DNA of 64,000 nt, from positions 62,001 to 126,000 of the forward strand of contig CAZGMK010000008.1 of the NCBI GenBank assembly GCA_964526835.1. The letters are read 5' to 3'. This document shows, piece by piece, positions 26,850 through 35,712 of the stretch. Source of the DNA: DAOSXA01 sp964526835 (lineage in GTDB: Bacteria; Zixibacteria; MSB-5A5; GN15; FEB-12). The position numbers and the translations under genes are program-made. Positions within the stretch are counted from its first letter, which is position 1. Every line of letters begins with the position of its first letter. The notes beneath the pieces are model-generated. The model searched no databases. It saw nothing but the letters and a program-made list of their open reading frames with translations, and was not told the DNA's origin.

Positions 26850-27821
26850 ATGCGGTATTTCGTAGCTCTGGCGTTGGCCGTTATCTTCCTGGCGGCTGCG
26901 AGTGTGGTTGTGGCTCAGGAGTACACGATCGGCCCCGGTGATGTCCTGCAGATTAGCTTCTGGCAGGATCCCACTCTCAACACCACCGCGCGAGTAGGGC
27001 AGGACGGCTACATCAGCATCGACATCGTCGGGCGCATTCAGGCGTCCGGCAAGACCCCGCTGCAGCTTCAGGATGATATCGTGCGCCAGATGTCGCGACT
27101 CAACAAACGCATAAGCCAGGCGGTTGTGCGCGTAACCGAGTACAATTATCAACATGTGTTCGTGACCGGGCAGGTCAACAACCCCGGCAAGCTGGCTTTT
27201 GAGCATATCCCCGATTTGATCACTATCCTCAATGAGGCCGGCTGGATTACTCCGCAGGGAGATCTATCTCGTGTAACCCTCATCCGCGGCGCCAAAGACG
27301 CCCAGAGTATCGAAGTGATCGACGTGGCCGCGGCGATCGCCTCGGGTGATGTTGAATCGCTGCCGGCTATTCATCGCAAGGATGCCATCGAGGTTCCGAT
27401 GACCCCGGCCGGGCTTCCGTCGCAGGACCTGGCTGCGCGCGCCAAGCGGAAGAATGTGCTGTACGTCACGGGCGCCGTCAACACCCCGGGTCCGATCCGC
27501 TTCGAAGAGAATCTCGACGTATATGACGCCATTGCCATGGCGGGCGGCCCTACTGACGGCGCAGAGCTCGATCAGGTCAGGGTTCTGTCCAAGGACCTGC
27601 AGTACGCTCAATCTTATTCCATTGATCTTCGCGAGTATTCACGAACCGGGTCTCCGGCTCGCTATATTCTGCGCCAGGAGGACCACGTGGTTGTGCCCGC
27701 CAGGCGCGGTGGTTTCCTTGGGTCTACCATAGGTACCGCCGCCACTGTTCTCGGCGTCGTAACTTCAGCGGTGCTTCTGTACCAGGCGCTCAACGAAGAG
27801 GATGAGCACACCGGTAACTGA
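26850..27821 (+). CDS. Polysaccharide biosynthesis/export protein (Wza-like, SLBB domains)
   Basis: A 323-residue exported protein with a signal peptide (residues 1-22, ending VVVAQ). The Poly_export domain starts YTIGPGDVLQISFW (about 24-100). Two SLBB beta-grasp domains follow (HVFVTGQVNNPGKLAF, about 112; VLYVTGAVNTPGPIRFEE, about 215). A C-terminal hydrophobic helix (about 290-312) may insert in the outer membrane as in Wza, although there is no lipobox cysteine. It is the probable outer-membrane channel of an exopolysaccharide system. It overlaps the next gene by 20 bases, indicating co-translation. Confidence 0.9.
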   Translation: MRYFVALALAVIFLAAASVVVAQEYTIGPGDVLQISFWQDPTLNTTARVGQDGYISIDIVGRIQASGKTPLQLQDDIVRQMSRLNKRISQAVVRVTEYNYQHVFVTGQVNNPGKLAFEHIPDLITILNEAGWITPQGDLSRVTLIRGAKDAQSIEVIDVAAAIASGDVESLPAIHRKDAIEVPMTPAGLPSQDLAARAKRKNVLYVTGAVNTPGPIRFEENLDVYDAIAMAGGPTDGAELDQVRVLSKDLQYAQSYSIDLREYSRTGSPARYILRQEDHVVVPARRGGFLGSTIGTAATVLGVVTSAVLLYQALNEEDEHTGN

Positions 27822-29340
27822 CCGGGCCAACGCTATGGGACGCCGCGCCGCCGAAGAGAAGACCGTCGATGTCAGGCAGATTCTGTCGATCGTCTACCGC
27901 CGCAAATGGTTGATCATCATACCGCTCATTCTTGTTGGGGCCGTGGCCTACACAGCCTCGTTCTTCCTGACGCCGATATACGAGTCCTCGAGCATTATCT
28001 GGATCGACCGGCCCTCCAATGTCTCACGCGAACTCATCAACATCATCGGCCGCGACGGCGAGGTTCGCATGTCCAGCGACGATCGTCGACGCCAGTTGCA
28101 GGCCCTGCAGAACGAATTGACCTCGCAGACGTATCTGTATCAGCTTATCGAGGATCTCGGACTGGCCGAGAGTCCTGAGCTGACCCGCCGGGCGGCCAAG
28201 ATGCGAGAAGCGAATCCCGACCGCAGTCTGCAACAGCTCAAGTACCACCTTCTGCTCGAACGCCTGCGCAAGCAGATCGAAGTGGGTTTCGTGGGAACCG
28301 ACCAGATCAGGATCGCCGTGACCTCGACCAGCCCGACGCTGGCTCGCGATATGGTGTCGCGTCTGGCTGAGATCATGGAGCGGGAGAAAACGGCCTACGA
28401 ACTCGAGAAGATCCTCGACAACCAGACCTTCGCCGACCTGCAACTGCAGAAGACCGAGTACGAGTACAACCAGCTGCTCGATTCACTCACGGCTGCGCGA
28501 CAGCGGCTCACCCGCATGCAGCTACCCGAGAACATAGCATCGGATGCCAACCGCCGCGAAATCCTCTCGGATATCGACAACACCAAACTTGAGATCAGTG
28601 ATCTTCAGTCGGAACGCGAATCCATCAACCGTCGACTCGAGCAGTTCGGGTTGGAGAAGATCAGACTTCATTTCACTGATAGCCTGATCGAACTGCGCGC
28701 GCAGATAGACGCGCAGATCTCGTCCTACGCCAGCATGATGGAGAAGTATGCCTGGAATGAACAGAATGTCATAAACGTTAATATCCGATTGAATGACAAT
28801 ATGCGCTTGCTTGAGCGAGAGGTGGCCAGAGCCGTGGACCGGCGCTTCGCATCCTATCCCGAGAACCAGCGCACCCTGCTGCGGCGCTACTTCATCGTCA
28901 ACGAGCAAATCGATGTCCTCGAATCGAAAGTAAACCGATTGCAGAATTCGCTCGCTCGATTCGACCAGCGGCTGGCGGCTCTACCGCGGCTGGAGTCGGA
29001 GATAGCTGAACTCGAACGCCGCGCAGTAGAGGCCCGGCGATATCGCGACGCCTTTCGCAGTGAAGAGACCACCGTGGAGATTCTCTCCGAAAGGGCCAAG
29101 GATCGCACCAAGTACAAGGTCATCGAACCGGCGCGGGTGCCGCTGGCGCCGATCTGGCCGGACCGAAACAAGATCATCGTCATGGGTGTGTTGCTCGGAC
29201 TTGTTGTCGGCGGCGGGGCAGTGTTCATGGCCGAGATGCTCGACAAGTCGTTCAAGCGTGTTGAGGATGCAGAAGAGATACTGCAGTTGCCGGTATTGGC
29301 GACTGTCCCCAAGATCGAGAAACTCCGTTTTCGACGGTAG
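27802..29340 (+). CDS. Wzz/GumC-like chain-length determinant protein
   Basis: Inner-membrane polysaccharide co-polymerase of 512 residues. A first membrane helix lies at about residues 36-56 (LIIIPLILVGAVAYTASFF), a second at about 452-474 (IIVMGVLLGLVVGGGAVFMAE), and the long periplasmic part between them has heptad-rich coiled coils (about 190-420). The conserved Pro-rich segment before the second helix (ARVPLAPIWPDRNK) is a family hallmark. It has no fused kinase domain; the BY-kinase is a separate gene downstream. The start at 27802 overlaps the previous gene; ATG 27835 is an alternative. Confidence 0.88.
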   Translation: MSTPVTDRANAMGRRAAEEKTVDVRQILSIVYRRKWLIIIPLILVGAVAYTASFFLTPIYESSSIIWIDRPSNVSRELINIIGRDGEVRMSSDDRRRQLQALQNELTSQTYLYQLIEDLGLAESPELTRRAAKMREANPDRSLQQLKYHLLLERLRKQIEVGFVGTDQIRIAVTSTSPTLARDMVSRLAEIMEREKTAYELEKILDNQTFADLQLQKTEYEYNQLLDSLTAARQRLTRMQLPENIASDANRREILSDIDNTKLEISDLQSERESINRRLEQFGLEKIRLHFTDSLIELRAQIDAQISSYASMMEKYAWNEQNVINVNIRLNDNMRLLEREVARAVDRRFASYPENQRTLLRRYFIVNEQIDVLESKVNRLQNSLARFDQRLAALPRLESEIAELERRAVEARRYRDAFRSEETTVEILSERAKDRTKYKVIEPARVPLAPIWPDRNKIIVMGVLLGLVVGGGAVFMAEMLDKSFKRVEDAEEILQLPVLATVPKIEKLRFRR

Positions 29341-29345
29341 GAGCT

Positions 29346-30467
29346 ATGGAAACATATCGCCTCAAGAGCCGCGTTGTGTGCGGTGACAATGAGTACATCA
29401 TCCAGACCACCAATGACAGCGACCTGTCGGCCGTGACTTCGACCGTCATTGTTAACGGCGTCCCCACGGAGACGCTGCGCTCACAGCACCCATACGAGGT
29501 CAATTCGGAAGAGGTCCTCAGCCTCGTGAAACTCCGTCACGGCGAGATTAAGAGAGAGTTCGAGCAGCTTCTTGATGCCTACGAGAGCGCGCTCGCCGAC
29601 GCCGACCCGGAGCGTCTGGTGGCCCTGGGAGTTGCATTCTACTACAAGGGCCTCTATCATGAGGCGGCGCACCTGTTCACCCAGGCCATCGACTCCGGCG
29701 GCGAACAGCACAAAGCACTCAACTTTCTTGGCCTGGCGCTGAGGGCCCTGAGCCGTCCCGCCGAAGCCGCCAGAGCGGCCGCCGAGGCTGTCAGAATGCG
29801 GCCGGGCTTCGCCGACTACCGAAACAATCTCGGCCTCGCCTATCTGGGGGCCGGGTCTTGCAGCAGAGCCGTTCGTGAATTCCAGGAGGCCATCAGCCTC
29901 AACATGTACTACGCCGAGGCCTACCTCAATCTCGGCCTGGCCTTGCTGTTGAACGCCATACGCAGAGAGGACAGCGACCTTTTCGAGGGTGTCATTTCCC
30001 GGGTCTCCGAGCATTTCGATCGATCTCGCTTGATTCGCCCGGAGTATGAGACATCGACTTTCCACAAGGGGGTCGAAGCTCTCAGGGGCGGTGAATTCGA
30101 GGTCGCCTACGATCTGATCAGCCGGGTCAGGGATGATCATGCCGAGCACTACCGTCGCCAGTACTCGGACTTCTATCTCAAGGCGGTTCTGACATTCTCG
30201 GCGGCTGGTAGCGAGACTCTCAATGACCGCATCAACTTCCTTCGTTCGGAGATAGCAAAGAATCCGCACTACGTTGACCTGATCGTCGAACTGGGCAACT
30301 GTTATCTCCAGAAAGCCCGCCTGTCCTGGAGCCAGGGATTGGAACAGTATCGGATCGCCCTTGACAAGAACCCGTCTCTTTCACGGTCGCGAAGGGTTCT
30401 GGACGAGGCTGAGCGTGTATTCAGTGACATCTCAGCGGCTCTCGGTCGAATCGGACAGGAGAAGTAG
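29346..30467 (+). CDS. TPR protein of the exopolysaccharide locus
   Basis: A 373-residue soluble protein without signal peptide. Residues 1-60 form a small beta-rich N-terminal region of unknown kind. From about 80 onwards there are TPR units, the clearest being AYLNLGLALLL and FADYRNNLGLAYLGAGSCSRAVREFQEAISLN (written here in parts), and a further one near 315. It lies 5 bases after the Wzz-like gene and 17 bases before the BY-kinase gene, so it is embedded in the operon. A scaffold or assembly role is likely, but there is no known family name for it. Confidence 0.65.
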   Translation: METYRLKSRVVCGDNEYIIQTTNDSDLSAVTSTVIVNGVPTETLRSQHPYEVNSEEVLSLVKLRHGEIKREFEQLLDAYESALADADPERLVALGVAFYYKGLYHEAAHLFTQAIDSGGEQHKALNFLGLALRALSRPAEAARAAAEAVRMRPGFADYRNNLGLAYLGAGSCSRAVREFQEAISLNMYYAEAYLNLGLALLLNAIRREDSDLFEGVISRVSEHFDRSRLIRPEYETSTFHKGVEALRGGEFEVAYDLISRVRDDHAEHYRRQYSDFYLKAVLTFSAAGSETLNDRINFLRSEIAKNPHYVDLIVELGNCYLQKARLSWSQGLEQYRIALDKNPSLSRSRRVLDEAERVFSDISAALGRIGQEK

Positions 30468-30484
30468 AGAATGCTGATCAGACC

Positions 30485-31288
30485 ATGAAACCACGTCGCC
30501 AGTCAATCATAGACGCTTTCGCTCTTGAGTCGCCGTTTGCCACCGAGTTCCGCCGTCTTCTGCAGAAAGTTGAACAGGCCGGCTACGGTACTGAGCTGAA
30601 AAGCCTGATGGTAACTTCAGCCATGCTCTCGGAAGGCAAATCAACGGTCTGCGCTTTCCTTGGCATCACCGCCGCGATGCACAAAGGTATCAAGACGCTG
30701 ATTGTCGATTGCGACCTCAGGCGGCCGTCGATTCACAGGCTTTTTGTTATGGATCGCCGACCGGGTATGGGCGAGATACTGAGCGAGGGCTATGCACCCG
30801 CCGACGCCATCCGAAAGACGAGTATCGACAAGCTCGACCTGCTGCTGGCCGGGTCGCAGCACGACGAGCCGACGCGTCTGTTCGATGCCGAGTCGATATC
30901 GGTCCTTATTGAAGACCTGAAGGCCGCCTACGATTTGATCATAATCGATACCGCTCCGGTTCTGCCCGTATCCGACCCGATGCTGCTGGCCCCCAAGCTC
31001 GACGCCGCCCTCATGGTCGTCAAGGCCGGATCGACCCAGCAGGACGTGGTAGTCCGCGCCCTGGATATCCTCGGCCCCAGCCGCAACCGACTGCTGGGAG
31101 TGGTCATGAACAACATGAACGCCGCTCTGCCTTACCAGTACGACTATCGCTACTACGGCTACGAGTACAAACAGCCGAAGGGTCGGCCGCCACAGGTACG
31201 TGGATCGCGCTCTCGGGGCGCCGGATCGGACTCGCCGGAATCCGGACAGGCCAGAATGGTCTCCAATCGTCAGGGCGGGCGCCGCTGA
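30485..31288 (+). CDS. Bacterial tyrosine kinase (CpsD/CapB type)
   Basis: A 267-residue P-loop tyrosine autokinase that controls exopolysaccharide assembly together with the Wzz-like protein. It has Walker A AMLSEGKST (residues 46-54), Walker A' LIVDCDLRRPS (about 77-87) and Walker B LIIIDTAPV (about 154-162). The C-terminal tyrosine cluster QYDYRYYGYEYKQ (about 220-232) is the autophosphorylation tail. There is no membrane helix, so it needs an activating partner, probably the Wzz-like protein encoded two genes upstream. It resembles the tyrosine autokinases found beside exosortase-type exopolysaccharide loci. Confidence 0.88.
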   Translation: MKPRRQSIIDAFALESPFATEFRRLLQKVEQAGYGTELKSLMVTSAMLSEGKSTVCAFLGITAAMHKGIKTLIVDCDLRRPSIHRLFVMDRRPGMGEILSEGYAPADAIRKTSIDKLDLLLAGSQHDEPTRLFDAESISVLIEDLKAAYDLIIIDTAPVLPVSDPMLLAPKLDAALMVVKAGSTQQDVVVRALDILGPSRNRLLGVVMNNMNAALPYQYDYRYYGYEYKQPKGRPPQVRGSRSRGAGSDSPESGQARMVSNRQGGRR

Positions 31289-31300
31289 CAGACCGCACGT

Positions 31301-32191
31301 ATGAGGCCGAGCATGTCCGTACCGTACAACGATACGATCAATGTTATGACCGTCGACCTGGAGGAGTGGTTTGTCGTCCAGGCTCTGGAGGCTGAGTACG
31401 GCGTCAATCGCTGGCCCGATCTCAAGTCCACTATTGTCCTTAACACGCGCCGTCTTCTGGAACTGCTGCGTCGGCACGATGTTCGTGCGACCTTCTTCGT
31501 TCTGGGCTGGTGCGCCAAGGAGCATCCCGGCCTGATCAAGATGATCTCCGACCACGGCCACGAAGTGGCCTGTCACAGCTACTACCACCGCCGCATCGAC
31601 CAGATGCAGCCCGATGAATTCCGACGCGACACACTTCGCGCCATGCATGCGATCAGGGAAGCCTGTGGCGTTCGACCGAAAGGCTATCGGGCCCCGAGTT
31701 GGTCCATTAGCCGACGAATACCGTGGGCCTTCGAGATCCTGGCGGAACTCGGCTTCGAGTACGACAGCTCCATCTTCCCGATCAAACACGACCTGTACGG
31801 CATGCCCGATGGGCCCCGGCGCCTCTTTCTGATGGAGTGCAAGAACGGTCGGTATTTGTATGAGGTGCCGGCCTCTACGTATCGGTTCCTGGGCAAGAAC
31901 ATGCCCGCAGCAGGCGGCGGGTACCTGCGCCATATGCCATACTGGTTCACACGCAAGGTGGTTCAGCGTATGAACCGTCGCGGGCAACCAGCTATCGTCT
32001 ACATACATCCCTGGGAACTGGATCCCGACCCGCCCAAGGTCGAAGGGCTCAGCCTCATACAGCGACTCCGCAGCCACGGTTCCACCAATCTGCTCGCTAT
32101 CAAGCTGGACAAGCTCCTGGGCGATTTCACCTTCACGACAATGTCGCATTATCTGGCGCGCATGCGTCGTCAAGCCATTGGCTTCCGCTGA
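31301..32191 (+). CDS. Polysaccharide deacetylase (NodB fold, exosortase-locus type)
   Basis: A 296-residue deacetylase that would remove acetyl groups from a glycan. NodB-type features are the TVDLEEWF opening with the catalytic Asp (about residue 18), FFVLGWCAKEHPGL, the metal-binding HEVACHSYYH (His-xxx-His, about 87-96), RAPSWSI (about 131) and a C-terminal HPWELDPDPP (about 234). This pattern is that of the deacetylase subfamily found in PEP-CTERM/exosortase exopolysaccharide loci. No signal peptide is seen. Two ATGs are possible, at 31301 and 31313. It ends the export operon; a GCCGAC/GTCGGC hairpin lies downstream. Confidence 0.88.
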   Translation: MRPSMSVPYNDTINVMTVDLEEWFVVQALEAEYGVNRWPDLKSTIVLNTRRLLELLRRHDVRATFFVLGWCAKEHPGLIKMISDHGHEVACHSYYHRRIDQMQPDEFRRDTLRAMHAIREACGVRPKGYRAPSWSISRRIPWAFEILAELGFEYDSSIFPIKHDLYGMPDGPRRLFLMECKNGRYLYEVPASTYRFLGKNMPAAGGGYLRHMPYWFTRKVVQRMNRRGQPAIVYIHPWELDPDPPKVEGLSLIQRLRSHGSTNLLAIKLDKLLGDFTFTTMSHYLARMRRQAIGFR

Positions 32192-32374
32192 CACGCCGAT
32201 GCACTAGTTCCCTGTTTTCCGAACTGATACTGCAGCCGACGGCAGGGCCTCGGTCGGCGCGGGGAGTTCAGTCGGCGGTCCGGTCGCTTTTTCCATTTAT
32301 TTCTTGACTAAATCTGTATAAATTCAAAGGTTGGAAGCAAAGGGTTAAGTCATTGCAGACCTTAAGGAGATGCC

Positions 32375-33076
32375 ATGAGAAGACTGCTCTTGATCGCGAT
32401 GGCCCTGCTGATGGCCGTTCCTGTTGTTGATGCCCGCAGGCGTAAACCCAGAGCGGGCGAGGTTGAGAATCAGGTCTATCGCGATGCCAAGTACGATTTC
32501 AGCTTCAAGATCAATGATAACTGGAGCCATAGCCGTGGCTACGAGGAGGATGCCTTCCGCGTCATCCTTACCCAGAAGAACTGGGAAACACCGCCGTATT
32601 ACCTTAACAACCCCGACTATACCAAGGTGCCTCGCATTACGGTCTACGCGGACACCACCAGCATGGGAGCCTTTGCCTTTGTTGATTCGCTGGTCTCCCA
32701 GAGTTATCAATCCGATCAAAAGAACGAAATCCTTAAGGAATTTGAGATTCTCCAGAGCCAGCGCGATTGGGAGCCGGTTGTATCGATCGGTCGCAAAGTA
32801 ATGGAGATCGATGGTCACCGCGCCCTGCTTTGGACGGGAAAGGTTCAGTACAAGCAGGATGTCGCTCTTTCCGCTTCCGGGGTCGGCAGCAAGCAGGTTC
32901 AAGAGAACTACTTCGGAAGCATCCTGGGCGTTAAGAAAGGCAAGACCATTGTGGCGTTCCATGTGATCGGCGAGTGGGTTTACTACAACCGCATTCAGTC
33001 CGAGTTCATGGAAATCGTCCAGTCTCTCGAGTTCTTTGATGAAGAGAAGAAAGAAGCGTCTGAGGAAGAAGGTTAG
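32375..33076 (+). CDS. Secreted protein of unknown function
   Basis: A 233-residue protein with a signal peptide (residues 1-20, MRRLLLIAMALLMAVPVV, cleavage near DA-RRRK). The mature part is alpha/beta with a YDFSFKINDNWS opening that recalls PsbP-like or lipoprotein 'user-defined' beta folds in which a KINDNW segment begins a strand, but no family can be named. The C-terminus is Glu/Lys-rich. AGGAG precedes the ATG. It stands alone between the deacetylase and lapA genes, and its upstream region is AT-rich. Confidence 0.55.
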   Translation: MRRLLLIAMALLMAVPVVDARRRKPRAGEVENQVYRDAKYDFSFKINDNWSHSRGYEEDAFRVILTQKNWETPPYYLNNPDYTKVPRITVYADTTSMGAFAFVDSLVSQSYQSDQKNEILKEFEILQSQRDWEPVVSIGRKVMEIDGHRALLWTGKVQYKQDVALSASGVGSKQVQENYFGSILGVKKGKTIVAFHVIGEWVYYNRIQSEFMEIVQSLEFFDEEKKEASEEEG

Positions 33077-33154
33077 ACCGGGGCCGATTCCCGGGCCGCC
33101 TGGCGTCGAAACGGTGGTCGGGAAGATGCCGGTCACTCAGTCCCTGGAGGATAT

Positions 33155-33526
33155 ATGTGGGCCTTGAGGGCCATTCTAATCGCGGCGGTGGTGATAGTGG
33201 TAGTGGCTTTCGCCTACTACAACTCCAGCCAGACGCAGACGGTCAGCGTTAACCTGATCTGGGCGAAGTATGTCAACGTACCGCTCATAACTGTTGTCTT
33301 CTGGGCCTTTGTCGCAGGTGTCGTTGTTTCGTTGTTCCTGTTTATCTCGGTCTATATCCGACACTCGGTCCAGCTGCGATCGGCTCGGCGCAGGATCAAG
33401 GCCCTTGAAGGCGAGGTGACTATTCTTCGTAACCGCCCGATCGAGGAGTCGGCGGATCTGCTCAAGGGGGCCGACCAGATGCAGGCTCAGGCCGAGGTCG
33501 CCCTCGATGAACACGATAACCTCTGA
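33155..33526 (+). CDS. lapA: LapA-domain inner-membrane protein
   Basis: A 123-residue protein with two membrane helices (about residues 4-22 and 44-66) and a C-terminal cytoplasmic coiled coil (about 72-95), matching the LapA/DUF1049 family, including the QTVSVNLIWAKYVNVPL stretch between the helices. In E. coli LapA acts with LapB in regulating lipopolysaccharide synthesis. lapB follows after 13 bases. The start has TGGAGGATAT just upstream. Confidence 0.85.
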   Translation: MWALRAILIAAVVIVVVAFAYYNSSQTQTVSVNLIWAKYVNVPLITVVFWAFVAGVVVSLFLFISVYIRHSVQLRSARRRIKALEGEVTILRNRPIEESADLLKGADQMQAQAEVALDEHDNL

Positions 33527-33539
33527 GGGTAGGTAGAAT

Positions 33540-34640
33540 ATGCTGGTTGAGTACTTTGTCATTCTTCTAGTTCTGCTGGCCGCTGCGGGTGGTTTCTACT
33601 GGCTGTATGACCGCTACGTCCGGGGGCCGCGCCGGAGCGAGTCGGAGCGTTATGTCGAGGCCCTGCGCGACCTTCTCGATGGCCGTCCCGAAACGGCTTT
33701 TTCCAAGCTGCGCCAGGTGGTGGCGGAGGACTCGAGTAACATCGATGCTTATCTGCGCCTTTCACGCATCCTCAGGGAGCATCGTAAGCCCGATCGGGCA
33801 TTGCAGATCGACAAGGACCTGACCCTTCGCAGCGGCCTTGACCGTCGGGAGCGGGCTGCTATATTGAAACAGCTCTGCCTGGATTATCTGGCCCTGGAGG
33901 AGTACGATACAGCGCAGGCCGCCCTCAAGGAGATGATCTCCTACGACGGCGCCAACCGCTGGGCCTGGCAGACTCTCCTGAGAGTTCAGAAGCACCTGAA
34001 GCTGTGGGAGGATGCCTTCGACACAGCCGCCCAGATTCTTAAGATTGAAGGTGACAAGTCCAAGAAGCCACTGGCCTACTTTCGTTATCAAATGGGCCTT
34101 GAGCAGGAGTCCAAAGGAGAACGCCGAAAGGCCCGGGTTCTGTTCAAAGAAGCTCTCGGGCTTGACCCCAAATTCGTACCCGCCTATCTGGCCATCGGCG
34201 ATTCATATCTGGCGGAAGGGCGCAAGGAAGACGCCGTTAATTTCTGGAACAAGCTTATCGATGCCGTGCCGACCGAAGGCCACCAGGCGATCGATCGCCT
34301 GGAGAAAGTGCTGTTCGATCTGGGCCGCTTCGGCGACATCGTGGATATCTGCCAGAAAATCCTGAAGCATTCACCGAAAGACCACAAGGCTCTCATGACG
34401 CTGGCCGACTTCTACAAGAAGAAAGGCGAACTCGACGTGGCGGAACAGCGCCTGCTTGCCATTCTGGAGAATCAGCCTCAGGATATTGAAGCTGTCCTCG
34501 GTCTCCTGCGCATCTATATCGAGCAGGAGGATATCGACAAGATCAAGCAAGTTGTCCATCGCCTGGAAGACCGTCAACCCCAGCGCCCGCCTACGGCCGC
34601 CGATGATATGATCGATACGAGCCTCATCGGTATTGGCTGA
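33540..34640 (+). CDS. lapB: LapB-like TPR protein lacking the rubredoxin domain
   Basis: A 366-residue protein with an N-terminal membrane helix (about residues 5-24) and about nine TPR units (about 40-345), in the gene order and topology of LapB (YciM), which controls LpxC turnover and lipopolysaccharide assembly. E. coli LapB ends with a rubredoxin-type metal site of two CxxC pairs; here the C-terminus ends in PTAADDMIDTSLIGIG with no cysteines, so that element is missing or encoded elsewhere. It overlaps the next frame only if a TTG start at 34633 is used for it. Confidence 0.8.
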   Translation: MLVEYFVILLVLLAAAGGFYWLYDRYVRGPRRSESERYVEALRDLLDGRPETAFSKLRQVVAEDSSNIDAYLRLSRILREHRKPDRALQIDKDLTLRSGLDRRERAAILKQLCLDYLALEEYDTAQAALKEMISYDGANRWAWQTLLRVQKHLKLWEDAFDTAAQILKIEGDKSKKPLAYFRYQMGLEQESKGERRKARVLFKEALGLDPKFVPAYLAIGDSYLAEGRKEDAVNFWNKLIDAVPTEGHQAIDRLEKVLFDLGRFGDIVDICQKILKHSPKDHKALMTLADFYKKKGELDVAEQRLLAILENQPQDIEAVLGLLRIYIEQEDIDKIKQVVHRLEDRQPQRPPTAADDMIDTSLIGIG

Positions 34641-34665
34641 CCGGTCACAACAGAGCGTATCTGAT

Positions 34666-35712
34666 ATGATCGCCAGAGTAGCGATAGCATTATTGACCGC
34701 GACGGTGGCCATCGCCGGCCCTTCCGGGGCCGAGTCCATCTACGGTCTGATTACCAAGGGCCAAATCCAACAGGCTGAAGATTCTCTGTCATCACTGACA
34801 TCGTCTGAATTGCGCGACGGCAACATGCTGTTCTACGCCTCGCTCATAGAGTCCGATGCGGGGAAGTCCGCCGACCTGATGCGGGCGGCCCTTCGATCAT
34901 CGGTGTCACCGATCCATCGCGAAGAGATCTACAATCTCCTGGCCGAGTACTACTATCTGCAGGGCGAGTTCGATGAACTGCGCGCTGTGCTCCTCGACTA
35001 TCTCACGTTGTGGGAGTCGGGTCGGCACCGTGGTCACATGATGCGGCTGGCTACACTTGTGGATGAGCGGACCGGCGCGCTTGAGGCCGCCAGGCGGCAG
35101 GCGGAGCGTTACCTTCTGCACTACCCTGAGGGCGATGAAGTGCAGTGGGGTCTGATCGACAAGGCCCGTCTCATGGCTGCAAGCGGACAGGAGGTCGCCG
35201 CCGATGACATTCTGCGGAGACTGTCCCGGAAGGCCGACGGACCGGGCGTTCCCATGGCTCTCACTCTGCTGGCGCAGCAGGCTATCGCTGCGAACCGAAG
35301 CGAGGATGCCCTGTTCTGCTACAATTTACTGCGCGATGGTTATCCCGCGGCGGTTGGGCTGGACGCCCTCGCCGAGAAGCTCTCCGGTTTGCCCACGGGG
35401 GCAACGCCCGCACCGCAATCTCCTGCCGGCGACACCGGCGAGTCGCCTTCGTCGGACGAGACTGAACCGTCGGCGGCGGGTCCGGTGTACTCGGTCCGCG
35501 TCGGCGTGTTTTCGGTTCCGGAGAATGCACGCCGCCAGGCGGACAGGTTCGCCGAATACGGCCGCGCTGTCGATATCGTCAACCGCACTCTGGGGGGCAG
35601 TAACTACCGGGTAGTGCTGGTTGGCCAGTTCCCCGACTACCATTCGGCCGCAGCCTTCAAGCACAAGCTCGAACAGGAACACAACGAGGTCTACCTGGTC
35701 GTCACACGATGA
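34666..35712 (+). CDS. Exported TPR-like and SPOR domain protein
   Basis: A 348-residue protein with a signal peptide (MIARVAIALLTATVAIAGPSGA, residues 1-22). The central part (about 25-240) is helical with TPR-like repeats, followed by a Pro/Ser/Glu-rich linker (about 245-275) and a C-terminal SPOR domain (about 278-348: YSVRVGVFSVPENARRQADRF and the closing strand VYLVVTR). SPOR domains bind denuded peptidoglycan at the septum, so a division or cell-wall role is likely. ATG 34666 is chosen because it begins the signal peptide; TTG 34633 would put 11 residues before it. It overlaps mutS by 4 bases. Confidence 0.78.
   Translation: MIARVAIALLTATVAIAGPSGAESIYGLITKGQIQQAEDSLSSLTSSELRDGNMLFYASLIESDAGKSADLMRAALRSSVSPIHREEIYNLLAEYYYLQGEFDELRAVLLDYLTLWESGRHRGHMMRLATLVDERTGALEAARRQAERYLLHYPEGDEVQWGLIDKARLMAASGQEVAADDILRRLSRKADGPGVPMALTLLAQQAIAANRSEDALFCYNLLRDGYPAAVGLDALAEKLSGLPTGATPAPQSPAGDTGESPSSDETEPSAAGPVYSVRVGVFSVPENARRQADRFAEYGRAVDIVNRTLGGSNYRVVLVGQFPDYHSAAAFKHKLEQEHNEVYLVVTR

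Noticed and set aside
30641..32194. Minus-strand reading frame (517 residues) opposite the kinase and deacetylase genes
   Set aside because: It crosses two conserved genes on the other strand and has no family features.
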